38,925 nt of DNA from Fragilariopsis cylindrus CCMP1102 (Eukaryota > Bacillariophyta > Bacillariophyceae > Bacillariales > Bacillariaceae): NCBI GenBank assembly GCA_900095095.1, contig FMBT01000601.1:1-38925 (forward strand), in the 5' to 3' direction. Positions within the stretch are counted from its first letter, which is position 1. Every line of letters starts with the position of its first letter. Below, one piece after another: positions 1-11,234 of this stretch. The translations under genes and the position numbers were made by a program. The notes beneath the pieces are model-generated. The model worked only from the letters and a program-made list of their open reading frames with translations, ran no database searches and was not told the DNA's origin.

Positions 1-501
1 AGTGCCGCATGCGTATGTATTATGATCCCCATGGATACTATCAAGACCAGATTGGTCACACAGGTAGCAATGAAAGGCAATATACCATACAAAGGGATTA
101 TAGACTGTGGACTTCGTGTTGCGAGAGAGGAGGGAATCAACACGTTTTACCGTGGGCTTACCCCAAGATTAATGAGTGTCGTTCCGATGATTGGAATACA
201 ATTTGGTGTGTACGAGGCAATGAAAAGAGTTATGATACAACGAAGTTTAGCAATTCAACCCCCTTCTCAACAAATTAGAATGAAGACCAAAAAAACAAAA
301 GATTCTGAAATATTGATTGATCGTTATGGAACAGAAGAAGTAATAGAGGAAGCTGCGATGGAAACTTCTGCTAGCGCTTCAACACCTTTTGCTGCTCCTC
401 ATTTTCTAAAGAAATATCAGAGAAGCCAAAAAAGAGCTCAAGGAAGTGACCAAAATGATGTGATGATCTCAATAAATATTGTGCTATGTAGAACTAATTA
501 A
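1..501 (+). CDS. Mitochondrial carrier family protein, C-terminal part (5' truncated by window)
   Basis: The reading frame is open from base 1, so this is the 3' end of a longer gene; the Met at 22 is internal. The visible protein has the carrier signature PMDTIKTRL (P-x-D-x-x-K-x-R), then the GIIDCGLRVAREEG / FYRGLTPRL block and a final helix around GIQFGVYEAMKR. This corresponds to the third of the three tandem repeats of the SLC25 family, which exchanges metabolites across the inner mitochondrial membrane or other organelle membranes. After the last helix a hydrophilic tail of about 85 residues (Lys-, Ser- and Ala-rich) extends to the stop at 499-501; this is longer than usual and has no recognised domain. 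The substrate cannot be inferred because repeats 1 and 2 lie outside the window. Confidence 0.85.
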   Translation, partial: SAACVCIMIPMDTIKTRLVTQVAMKGNIPYKGIIDCGLRVAREEGINTFYRGLTPRLMSVVPMIGIQFGVYEAMKRVMIQRSLAIQPPSQQIRMKTKKTKDSEILIDRYGTEEVIEEAAMETSASASTPFAAPHFLKKYQRSQKRAQGSDQNDVMISINIVLCRTN

Positions 502-909
502 AACAATTTCAATTATAATAAAATAACAGAACACTACGAGCAATATTCGCTATATCTACTAGAAATTGATTATAGTTCCCAGTGATTGGGAAATAATATG
601 ACTAATTCTTTTCGTGCGGAATGTAGAATCCTTCGTCGCGAGACGAAAGAATCATAGGTCCTTGTGACCTTTGTATTTGTAACGTAAACAAAGTATCTAC
701 GACGACGTCTATTTGTTGATTCGTCGTACCTGTCCTGCTTAAGTTCATACATTAAGAGCGTTCGGTCTAGGTACAATGTAGGGAAAAAATGCATAGAACA
801 CTAGTATCACACCCCTGTATAACTTCTAATAAAGCGAATGTAATCTGATATGTTAATCTCGTAATAAGTGCTAATTTGTTCATATATATATAGTGGGAAG
901 GACGTATTA
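502..909. other. Intergenic region, no gene seen
   Basis: AT-rich spacer between two convergent genes. The only open frame (570-794, minus) has no recognisable protein character. A short TA repeat occurs near 884-893. Presumably it holds the 3' ends of both flanking transcripts. Confidence 0.5.
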
Positions 910-3900
910 TTATTCTCGCTCTACCGAGCCAACGTCGAATCGAGATTCAAGTTCCATATTTTGTTCTGCCAATATGATAGTGTGATCATTAGCTACTTTC
1001 TGAATTCTTTCGTACTTCTTGTCGGATTTGATATCCTTAATATACCGCTCGATATCATCTATACTAACCGATGCGTTAGGAGCGGATTTTCGACCTTCTT
1101 CGTCAAGTTCTCTTTCTACTATTAATGTGCTAGCTTTATAACTCTTGAAGCTCGAGCTCGTCTCGCTAATCTTGCGTGTATTTATGTCTGTGTCCTCAAA
1201 AGGTGATCGACATTCATCGTCATCAATAGAAGTAACTTTGTCTTTGTTTCCAGTGATAGTTGTATCAGCACTACTATCATCCTCGTTCGCAGTACCACTT
1301 CCGTCGCCTTCCGTGGAAGAAGCAAGGTATGCCATAGTGGCAGAAATTGCTGCTTTCACCTTTTCATCACTCTCGTGTTGATACTTATCCACAAGCCAAT
1401 GGTTTGTTGTTTTATTTCCTGTCGTTACTTCCAACTCTGCCGATTCCGTAAAATCCTTCTCATTTGTCCGCATTCTTAATTCGTTTTTTGATTCAGTCCC
1501 AATATATTGATCTGAAATTGATGCTAACTCTTCTTCAAGCATTGTCGTCAATAATTCCGATGGTTCATCAGACTCTAATTGGGAAGTTTGAAGGGTTTTC
1601 AAAGCAATAGATACTTCTTTTTCGATCAGTTCTACGCTTTCTTCTGCCAGGTCCATTCGATTTTCTATCATGATGGTCAGCTCATCAACCTCCTGGCTTC
1701 GTCTGCTAGCTTCACCCACAACATGATCGACTTCGTCTTGCAATTCCTTGGCAATATCAGCTCTAGCCTGGGCGTCCTTTCTGAGCTTGTCCTGCTTTGC
1801 ACGTACTGATAAAACCTCATTCTCTGCTTGTATGACTTGTCGAGCAAGATTTTCGTTTTTCTCGTTGAGTTCTTTAAATTGACTTTGAAGCAAGGAAATC
1901 TCGGCGTTATTTTCTGGAGTCTTTCCGGTCTTTGTTTCAAGTTTCTTCATTTCCATTTCGTGAGATATCTTTGAGTCGCGAGCTGCTGCCAGCGCACATT
2001 CGGTTTCTTCAAGTTTTCGTTGTAACTCTACATTATGCTGCTGTAAGATAATATCTTGTCTTTGTACTTCTTCAGCTCCGAACGATTTTAATTGTAGCAG
2101 ATCATCGGAATGCTCCTTCTTTGATTTCTGTAGAGCATATATCAAGAAGGCGACTTTCCGTCGGATTTCTTCAGCTTTTTGACTCGTTGAAATTATATTG
2201 GAGTTACCTGTTCGCAATTGGATGTCGTGATGCCGCTCGATAAATCTACTGATGATAAAAGGTGGTTGATTCTTCCCAGTGCATCCATAGTTGATTTGTG
2301 CTCACCTTGTGTGCTATCAGTTCCTGAGATGAAGCTTCTAGTATCCTGCGACTTAGCATCTTCATCTTCAGGTTTTCCGGCATAGTGCATGTTTGATATC
2401 TTGAGGATTCCCTCCATACTATCAAGCTTGTTATGAAGTAAAGTGTTATCAAAACAAGCTTCCTTTAATTGTATCATGATTATCTTCATTTCTTCCTCCT
2501 TTTTTGATAACGTACGCGTCATGTCACTTTGCCTGTCACTGGTTTCTGCTGCTTCGCGGGATTTTTCAAGAAGATCGTGAACAGAATCTAATTCATCAAC
2601 GATAGTATTGTACTCTTCTTGAGCTATCTCGAATGAACTACTCATATGCGTTATTTCTTCCGAAAGCAACCGCACTTCTTCTTGAGTAGATATCAAATTA
2701 TCTTCTAAATTTGCGACCTCTTTTTCCCTGGCCTCGACCAGGTTCTGACTAACCAAAAACGCATCCTCTAGCTGCTTCATTTCTTCGAGATCAACACTAG
2801 TTTGAGACACAATCGTGATCTTTCCATCCTCAATCTGGCGCTGAAGATCAATGATATGACATTTTGCGTTGTTTAATTCATTGATAAGATCTGAGTGGCT
2901 CTGGCGAGCATTGTACAGGGACTCTGTCAGGGCCAAAATTTCAGACCTCATTTCCCTTGCTTCCACAATATCGTCGGGAGCATCAAAATCCTTTCTACTC
3001 CTTTCTTGTTGAAGTTTGTTTCTCCCGAATGCTACAGCCTCTGTTATGTGATCATGCTCTACCATTTGAAGCTCGTCGTTTAGTCTATCGATTTCTTCTT
3101 TTAACTTGTCGATCTCGTCATTGCTAGGATTCGGCGAGGAAATTTCGTATTCAAGTTTCTTCCCCTTGTTTTGTAGGAGTATATTCTCCTTCGAGATTTC
3201 TTCAAACTGCTCACGTAGATCATCCATCTCTTCTTCGTGTACTTCATTCGCTTCTTGCAGTACCTTCGAGATTGCTGTCCTTTCTGATATTATGTCTGTC
3301 GTGTCTCCTCTGACTTCCTGGTCGTAAAGAATATCACGAAGGCAAGCCACCTCTTCGCGAAGTGTTGAATTTTCTTCCAATAGTTCTTTGGTGGGCAGAT
3401 CTCGCTGCGCAGTAGAAGGTCCATCTCCTGACTGAGCAGCATCGATTTCTGCTCTGATTTCTTCGAGTTCCCGCAAAAGTGCTTTGTCATCGCTACTAGA
3501 ATTATTTTGAGATGTATCGTGGCTGTCAATTTTTTGAAGAGTTCTTTCTAAGTCTTGGACTAGAGTCTGTGATTTTTGCAATTCAACTTCAGATCTCCTT
3601 AGCTTTTGCTCTGTGGAATCCAATCGCTCTGTAACTGTATCCAATTCATCTAAGATTTCGTTAACATGAGACTTATCATTTTTACGGTCTGCAAAACCTT
3701 TTTCTGTATTAGATACCACCTCCGTTATCACTCCACTATCCGCAATTCTCAACGAATCACTTCGTCCTAATTGTCTCATTTCAGACGAGGATTTCATTCG
3801 TGCCTGCAAGGCCTGGTGTCGAGATTCGGCTTCCAAACGAGCCATATCTGCTTGTCGTCGCATCTTGGATTCGTTCCTGAGTCGCTGTTTTGTATCATCC

Positions 3901-4261
3901 AAAGAAAGCTCTAAATTTGTTAGCACGGGCTCCATACTTTGTAACTTTTTTGCCAATTCGTCGTTTGCTGAAGTAGAATGTTCCAATTTACCCTCTGTTT
4001 TGTTGTAAGTAGCAATCCCAAGAGTGACTTCGTGTGAGAATATCGCAATTCTGATTCTATGCATATACATAAATAATTAGATAAACAAATAGGTAACTTA
4101 CGCATTGTATTGAGTTCTTTGTTCATGTCCACTTCCAGATCTTGGGTCGAAGAGATAAATTCTTCGAAAGCATTTCTAGTAGTCCTCAATTCTTTCTCCA
4201 AATGCTCGACCCGTCCGCCATCATCGTCTTCGCTATTCAATCGTTCGAGTATGCTGGTCAT
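910..4261 (-). CDS. Large coiled-coil protein of unknown function, 3 exons
   Basis: Exons read 4261-4102, 3994-2208 and 2127-910. The introns are 3995-4101 (107 nt) and 2128-2207 (80 nt), both GT...AG with phases that join exactly, giving 1054 residues. The protein is almost entirely heptad-rich: Glu, Lys, Gln, Leu and Asp dominate, with repeated LEEMKQLEDAF and DELDSVHDLLEKSRE-like stretches, and there is no signal peptide or membrane segment. Such proteins usually act as structural or tethering elements (centrosomal, cytoskeletal, golgin-like or SMC-like), but no catalytic head domain is present and I do not recognise a named family. The C-terminal third has acidic Ser/Thr-rich linkers. The start at 4261 (MTSILERLNS) is preferred. 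An in-frame Met at 4402 would add 47 mostly basic residues encoded by purine-rich GA repeats that look like 5' UTR. Confidence 0.8.
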
Positions 4262-4402
4262 AATGAAAGTAAGGTTGGTAGATCTACTAGTTTGATGCTT
4301 GCTTGGATTTGTCTCTCGCTTCTCTCTTCTCTTCTCCTCTCCTCTATCTCTCTGTCTTCTATATCTCTCTTTCGTTGGATGTAATCCTTGATTGGGGTGC
4401 AT

Positions 4403-6028
4403 TCGTTTACGTTAAGATACATAATTTGTACTACTGTTTACACCGATAAGAAATATTATCTTTTGTTCCTGTAATTTTTGTGTTCTTCAGCGATGATTTT
4501 AGGATTGGCGAGGGGATTTTCACCCATTTATCGAACGAAATGAGATGCAGCGACATAAAATACACTATATGCGGCATGTGAAAAAATAGGGGCAATAATA
4601 GTGATTTAGGTCGTGCGCTAATTTTCAAGCCGTTCGTCAAAGCAGTACCGTACGACATAAGTAGTGGTGGGAATATCACTTTTTTGCAGGTTCAATTTAG
4701 AACTTAGTGTTACACTACTTGGTAGTCTATCCGTCTATTTAGGTCATATTATATGATCACCAACATTCATAATAGATCATTGATGTACTAACAGTACAAG
4801 TAGTAATAATATACTTGTATGCATTACTATTAGAGTAAGATTTTCAGAAGAAGGAGAAGAAGAAGCTTGGTCTCCTCATCTCAGACTACATTTTGTATTG
4901 TATCACTATGTATCAATACAGAGTGTCAGATAATTGGTAGTCAACATTACTGTTATTTGATTGAGTCAGGACTGGGTTCCGAATCTAGCAAGTGAATGCA
5001 CAAGTATGCAAGGTGTAGAGGTAGGACCTGCATGAAATCTTGAAGAAGGAATATAAGAAGAATATATTTATATATATATAATATGTTACAACGTTATGAA
5101 GAATCTTCATTTGATTAGATGTGTGGTGGAATTTAGTACGACAACATTTGCAGGTAAACCTGGTTTTAAAAATAGGAACAGTATCTGCATGGTTCATTCA
5201 GATTATGAACTTCTTTGTTGTAATACTGTCATTATTATTATCATATTGTTGCCCCCCCCCCATCCCAACTCCGCTCCTGCTTGTTTACAGGATGTTCTTC
5301 ATCACCATCATCACTGTCTGTCTCTCCTGGGGTTTCCAGGATCTCCATCACATCATTTATTATTGCTGCCAAAGGTTGTGCAAAAAAGGAAGGAACATGG
5401 GTGGGATGCATGGGATACAGCACCAATTGGTATCTATCTCTTTTAAAAATTTAAAAAAAGAAATCGCGGGTTTGAGAAAGAAGATTATTATTTATTCGTA
5501 ACCCTTTTACATTCTTATTTTAGTCGAGCATGTTAAATATAGAACAGATGTTTGTTAAGTAGAAGTGACTGTGTCGTGTTTTTAGCCCAATTTTCAGGCC
5601 GTTTATGATATAATATGTCACGTATCTGCGCGTGCTTTTGTTATGCTTGGACACGGTTCTTTGCTTTTATTGCATACCGGTACTGTACACGCTGTGAAGT
5701 TTTCAACATTCCAGGCGTCACTCATTTTAGGTCGCGTGCTCACACCGTATTTCACCGAACCATGAAGCAAGATTGGATGCAAAAAGCAAGACTCATTGAT
5801 TTTCGGGTTATTAGGCTTTATTTTAACTCCACATAAAAGCGAACGCAGAACAGCAGGCCAAGATAGAAAGATAAACAAGCAAAACACACCCAAGGAAAAG
5901 ATCAAGAGTAGTGATCCAAAGTGAACAACTAACAACGCTACTAGTAGTACCGTATTTATATTATACATACATACATACATCAGATACAGTCAGTAGATTA
6001 AAAGATACATAATAGAGAAAAAATAATA
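4403..6028. other. 1.6-kb intergenic region between divergent genes
   Basis: Between the starts of the coiled-coil gene and the copper ATPase. It contains a 10-C homopolymer near 5252-5261, AT-rich stretches (around 5060-5090) and a TACA tandem tract at about 5965-5981 just upstream of the ATPase start. The open frames on the plus strand (5096-5501) lack protein character and overlap the low-complexity tracts. No gene or RNA can be supported here. It should contain both promoters. Confidence 0.5.
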
Positions 6029-9000
6029 ATGATGATGGATTCTTCTTCACTCGAACTATCATCAGTTGTGATTGCTGTTGGTGGACACGTTGATGATGGT
6101 GATGATATTGAGACTGGAGGTAGTAATGATGATGTCAATGTCAGTAATAAAAATGAAAACGAAAATCATAAAAGAATAGTAGATTTTAGTGTGGGTGGTA
6201 TGACATGTTCTATGTGTTCAAGTTCAGTTTTAAAGTTATTAACAGAAATGCCGGGTATAACATATGCTACTGTTACATTAGCAACGAATATTGCTCATGT
6301 TGAATACATTGAAAGTCCTGAATATGAATTAACAGCAGAAATTATTGCCGATGAAATTGAATGTATCGGATATGACATCAATGATATAATGAAGAAAAAA
6401 AACACAACAACAACCAAAAAAAGAAATAGCAGTAGTAAGCAGAATATTAAAGACGGTTGAATTGGCTGTGGGTGGAATGACATGTTCAATGTGTTCAAGT
6501 GCAGTACATAAGGCCTTGTCAGAAATGCCTGGAGTTGAATCTGTTGATGTTTCTCTTTCAACGAATATTGCGAGAATACATTATTATGATTATAATGATC
6601 TTCAAAATCAAGACGAAGAAATCGATGATGCCGAACCCTATAATTATCCACATGATTTAAGTGAATTGGTAGAAGATATTGGATATGATGTGAATGATGT
6701 CATTATTGTTCCTACTTCTTCTTCTTCGCAACAGCAGCAGCAGCAACAGCACAACTTTGACGACGAGTACAACAACAATACCGAAGAAGAAGTACCAGAA
6801 GATCGACTTGAACGTATACTACGACAACAAGATTCACAATTAAAGAAACGAAAAATTGCTTTTTTATGGAGCGCTACTGGTACAATACCAATTCTAACTA
6901 TTACAATGCTAATTCCTCATATATTGAATGAAAATAATATTGTTCGTTCATTCTTGGAACAGACAATACAAATTGTTGGTTGTACTTTACTGGTACAGGC
7001 AATCATTGTATGGTTATTAACCACACCAGTCCAATTTTGGTGTGGTTATTCATTTTACAAAACATCGTATCATGGATACGACGTGGCGTGTTAGGTATGG
7101 ACGTATTGGTTGTTATCGGAACAACATCAAGTTATATATATGCATTTATGGCTATGTTGTCGAATGATCCTGGTTATCGTTTCTTTGAAACTTCTGCTGT
7201 ATTAATTACATTCGTCCTATTAGGAAAATGGATGAATGCGATGGCAGTTCGACAGACCAGTAAGGCGTTGACACAATTAATGAAATTACAAGCCAAGACT
7301 GCTATTAAAATAACACCATTGACCGAAACTAAGAACAAGTCATGGGATCCATTAACAGATTTTTATTCTGAAAAGGTTGTACCGATTCAGAATGTATATC
7401 CAGGAGATATTGTTAAAATTCTTAGAGGGTCGAATATACCCGCTGATGGGATTGTCCTACATGGTGAACTAACTGTCGATCAGAGTATGATAACAGGAGA
7501 ATCAATTCCGGTATTAAAATCACCCGGTGATGACGTACTTGGTGGAACAATATGTTCCGAAACTGGAACAACTATGTCAACAACAGAAGGAGACCATGCG
7601 TTGACAGCAGCTGCATTTGTACGAGTTACGGGTGTAGGTGCAGATTCTGCATTGTCGCAAATCGTCCAAATGGTCCAAGATGCACAATCAAGACAGGTTC
7701 CTATACAGAATTATGCTGATGGGATTGCATCAATTTTTGTACCAGTTGTTGTTATATTTTCAACTGTTACATTTATAGCATGGTACGCATGCTGTATGCT
7801 TGGTATAGTTCCTAGTGGCTGGTACGGAGAAGAGAATCCCGTCGCATTCTCTCTATTGTTTGGGATAGCTTCTCTTGTTATAAGTTGTCCGTGTGCACTT
7901 GGCCTAGCGACACCGACGGCCGTTATGGTCGGTACGGGTGTTGGAGCTAGTCATGGGATTCTTATGAAGGGAGGAGAAACTCTAGAAGTTGCCTCCAAAG
8001 CGAACGTGGTAGTATTTGATAAGACTGGAACTCTAACTAGAGGAAAACCAGCTGTGACTGACTTTACTCGGCTAGCTTCCGATGAATTCTTACGTGGTTT
8101 CATGAATAATAATAACAGTAATAATAATTCATTGGATTCATCACAACATGTGGACGACTACCTTGTTTGGTTATTGGGATCATTGGAACGAAATTCGGAG
8201 CACATTTTGGCTTCAGCAATTGTCAACTTCGCCGAAAAAAAGATTGACAATTTACTTCAAACCAAACCATTTGCACAACCTTCTGATTTTGTAGCAATTA
8301 CTGGTCGAGGAGCATCGGGAATTATCAATGGTGATACATCCGTTGCTATCGGTAATCGATCTTTTGCTGAACGAGAGAATATGGAAATATCCTCCGAAGT
8401 TGAAGCATGCATGCAGAAAATGGAACTCGATGGTAAAACAGCTATCATTGCAGGAATCAACGGTACCGCCTGTGCTGTTCTTGGTATCGCAGATGAAATT
8501 AAGGAGGAAGCACCAGATACTATCCAATACCTGAAAAAACTTGGTATCGAGGTTTGGATGGTTACCGGAGATAGCAACAGAACGGCATATGCTATTGCAC
8601 GTCAGCTAGATCTGCCAGCCGAACATGTCATTGCGGAAGCATTACCAAACTCAAAAGTAGAAAAAGTAAAGGAGCTTCAACAGGAGGGTAAAATCGTTTG
8701 TATGGTTGGGGATGGTGTAAACGACTCTCCTGCTCTGGCAGAAGCTGATGTTGGAATTAGTATGGGGACGGGGTCCGATATTGCAGCAGAAGCTTCCGAT
8801 ATGGTTATAGTTGGTGGTAATATTGCTAAAACATGTACTGCATTACATCTCAGCAGAGCTATCTTTCGTCGTATACAATTGAACTTTGTATTTTCCTTGG
8901 TTTACAATATCATTGGTATACCCTTGGCTGCAGGTGTATTATTTCCAATTTTCCATACTCGTCTCCCTCCCACATTAGCAGCTGTTGCTATGGCACTCAG

Positions 9001-9208
9001 TTCGGTCAGTGTTGTTTTTAGTAGTCTTGCATTGAAGCTGTACAATCCGCCAGATATTTTGGCTACTAAATCAAATGCCTTCAGAAGACTTGGTCCTCCT
9101 AATATACTACGACTAGGACAAAAAAGGAAACCTAAACAAGAATATGAGATGGTCGTTCATAAGGATCCTTACCATGATCTCGATTCATTCAGAGATGAAC
9201 CGGTTTAG
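6029..9208 (+). CDS. Copper-transporting P1B-type ATPase with two HMA domains (two apparent frameshifts)
   Basis: Membrane pump that moves Cu(I) using ATP. Two N-terminal heavy-metal domains each carry GMTCSMC (Cys60/Cys63 in the first). Then come membrane helices, TGES in the actuator domain, the ion-path motif SCPCALGLATPT (CPC at about 7886-7894), DKTGTLTRGKP with the phosphorylated Asp at 8018, GRGASG, MVTGDSNRTA, MVGDGVNDSPAL, and late helices with YNIIGIPLAAG and SSVSVV. These assign it to the copper (P1B-1) subgroup. The frame is interrupted twice. A +1 shift falls in the A-rich linker between the two HMA domains (6393-6458). A -1 shift at about 7071-7078 joins FYKTSYHG to IRRGVLGMDVLV with exactly the usual family spacing. 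No intron fits either place. The SEHP motif reads SEHI (Ile at 8204-8206). A Gln run lies at about 6729-6752. Likely Golgi/endomembrane or plasma membrane. Confidence 0.9.
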
Positions 9209-9857
9209 TTTTGCCACATTTCATATAGAAACACTAAGTATTATATCATCGATACCACTTCATTTTTTTCAATGTACAAAAACACAATTAACATAGCTTA
9301 GATTTATGACAAAAAGAATAGTTATACATTCATGATGGGAGATACATTGTTTTGTGGATTGGGAGGGTTAGAAAAACACAAACTGTTTGTATATAGGTTA
9401 TAATGAAATACATTGTATATCTTTTTCATGCGATGATGATCTCCTTCATGGGAGATAGATAATCAACTATTCAAAGGATTATTACATGTTTGCTCTACTG
9501 TACAGTATGTAGTACAGTATGTAGTTACGGTAGTGATTGCATGACCCAATTCTTGAAGTAAGTATGACTAAACGCGTCACGTGAGTCACGAAGTCACTTT
9601 TAATTTTGATTTTTCTCATAACCTCATTTTCCTCATGCTTTTTCTTTTTATGTGCTTTTTCACAAAATCTGAAAGGTAGCTTAACTCGTTATTAGCCTTC
9701 CTTCCGAATAACTTTTGATACAGAGGAGATTAATAAAAGAGATAAAAAGGCAGGGATATTTCACTCTCGACAGTATTGCAATCACCAAAATCGACCCCAA
9801 GAACGCATTCTTCTACGCACGAACACAAACTAAATATATTAAATAGACGAAATAAAG
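9209..9857. other. Intergenic region
   Basis: Spacer between the ATPase stop and the next plus-strand gene. A perfect tandem pair of the 12-mer gtacagtatgta lies at about 9500-9523. A gtcacgtgagtcacg motif with a CACGTG E-box core lies near 9577-9592. No ORF with protein character is seen. The latter half presumably holds the promoter of the downstream secreted-protein gene. Confidence 0.5.
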
Positions 9858-10814
9858 ATGCCGTGTCGGATAATATACATCGCCTTTATTTTCTTCCTGG
9901 TAATCATCAGTGATGTTATCGTATGTGAGTTCTGTTTTCGCATGCTGTTATTATTGCTGATGTTTCTGTTTTAATTGCGTTGCTATAAAAATAATGCTCA
10001 CTCTTTCTCTTCTCGTTGTGGGCCCGATGTTTGCACGATTGAATGAATCAATCTACCTTCTACTTTTCCCCTTCCTTTTCAATTATACTATACTATTCTG
10101 TATAATCTGTATAATATATAGTTGGTCAAAGACCCTCGAACGACCGATGTATTGATTCCATCATATTACTAGAGGGTGAGATGGAGAATGGGGATAATTC
10201 CTTTGCTAATTATGATTATAACAATCAGGGTGTATGTGGTTCTCGGAGTGACCGTAGAGCTGTTTGGTATGAAATTAATGGGATCGGTAAAGAAGTTACT
10301 GTTAATGTATGTACGAACAATGATAAAATTACAGACTTTGGTATTTTTAATACATGTAATACACAAAATTGTCTTGGTGCACCACCGCAACAATTAACAG
10401 CAACGGATTGTAACGGAGAAGAAAGTAACACGTATTCCTTTTTAGCTGAAACTGGAGAGAGCTATTATGTTCATGTTCGGTCGGACGTTGTATTTGAGGG
10501 AGTAGGTAGTAACGTAAGTATTTTACTCTTTCTATTGTATTGTTACTAGTAGCATCATTATTCAATCGATCAGTGAGTACTTACTAACATTCTGCTGACT
10601 TATCCAAAAATAAATACTCCTAATAAAACAATAGTTTACGATATGGTACACAGAGCCAACAGATGAACCGACATCGACGCCTGTAGTATCTGACGATGAA
10701 CCTGAATCTGGTGAAAGTCCCTCATCTTCTTCATCTCTATTCTACAACACCATTTTCTCGACTGTCGTCGTATGCGTAGTGATCGGACTGTCGTCACTCA
10801 CGACTTTATTATAG
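9858..10814 (+). CDS. Small secreted/surface protein with PPC-like beta domain, 3 exons
   Basis: Assembled from exons 9858-9924, 10122-10513 and 10635-10814. The introns are 197 nt (donor GTGAGT) and 121 nt (donor GTAAGT), with phases that match exactly, giving 212 residues. The first 22-24 residues (RIIYIAFIFFLVIISDVIV) form a signal peptide. The mature region begins GQRPSNDRC, followed by a Cys-rich beta-type domain (C-I-D, GVCG, AVWYEI, NVCTNND, FNTCNTQNC, ATDCNG, AETGESYYVHV). This resembles the repeat found in many algal and bacterial extracellular proteins related to pre-peptidase C-terminal domains; the assignment is by pattern only. A Thr/Ser/Pro/Glu linker (EPTDEPTSTP) leads to a terminal hydrophobic stretch (NTIFSTVVVCVVIGLSS) ending at the stop, which suggests a GPI signal or membrane tail. 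Role unknown; cell-surface location is inferred. Confidence 0.75.
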
Positions 10815-11234
10815 TTATATTTATAGTTTCGTGTAATTGCTTGGACGAGTGATGGTACTATATGAAATAATTCACGTTCTCGTTTCTTTTTCGTGATATG
10901 TAAGTGTGAGTGGTATATTATTTGTGGTTGTCAGTCTTTTATGTAATAAATATAATATGAAATACTAATAGAAATATTAGCTATAATTTAAATATATAAT
11001 ACTATTCTTTAGATGTAGAATTAGAAATTTCAATAGAAGAAAGCTCCTATCAACATTCATTTGTTTTTATTCGTACTATTAAAGACAAGTATATAGCTAA
11101 GTGTTATATTACAAATCAAATGTATTTGGAATGGTAATTAAAATCGTACCATACAAGAAGGCTCTCTCCAATTCGATTCACTTCAAAACAATTCGATTGG
11201 ATTCAATTCGAAATATCTTGCGGTATTTCGTCCA
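10815..11234. other. Intergenic region between convergent genes
   Basis: AT-rich 3'-flanking DNA shared by the secreted-protein gene (+) and the TVP23 gene (-). Repeated ATTCGATT-type words lie at about 11170-11210. No coding signal seen. Confidence 0.5.

Noticed and set aside
4057-4101. A 45-nt intron in the coiled-coil gene using the nearest AG
   Set aside because: The phase does not match (1+1). The AG at 3995-3996 gives a 107-nt intron with correct phase and continuous coiled coil.
5096-5501. Plus-strand ORFs of 116 and 126 codons
   Set aside because: They overlap each other, span the C10 homopolymer and His/Ile/Leu low-complexity stretches, and have no domain, splice structure or counterpart.
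6393-6461. A tiny intron or programmed frameshift between the HMA domains of the copper ATPase
   Set aside because: The only GTAAG-like donor (6435) is too close to any acceptor for a real intron, and no accompanying stimulatory structure is evident; indel is simpler.
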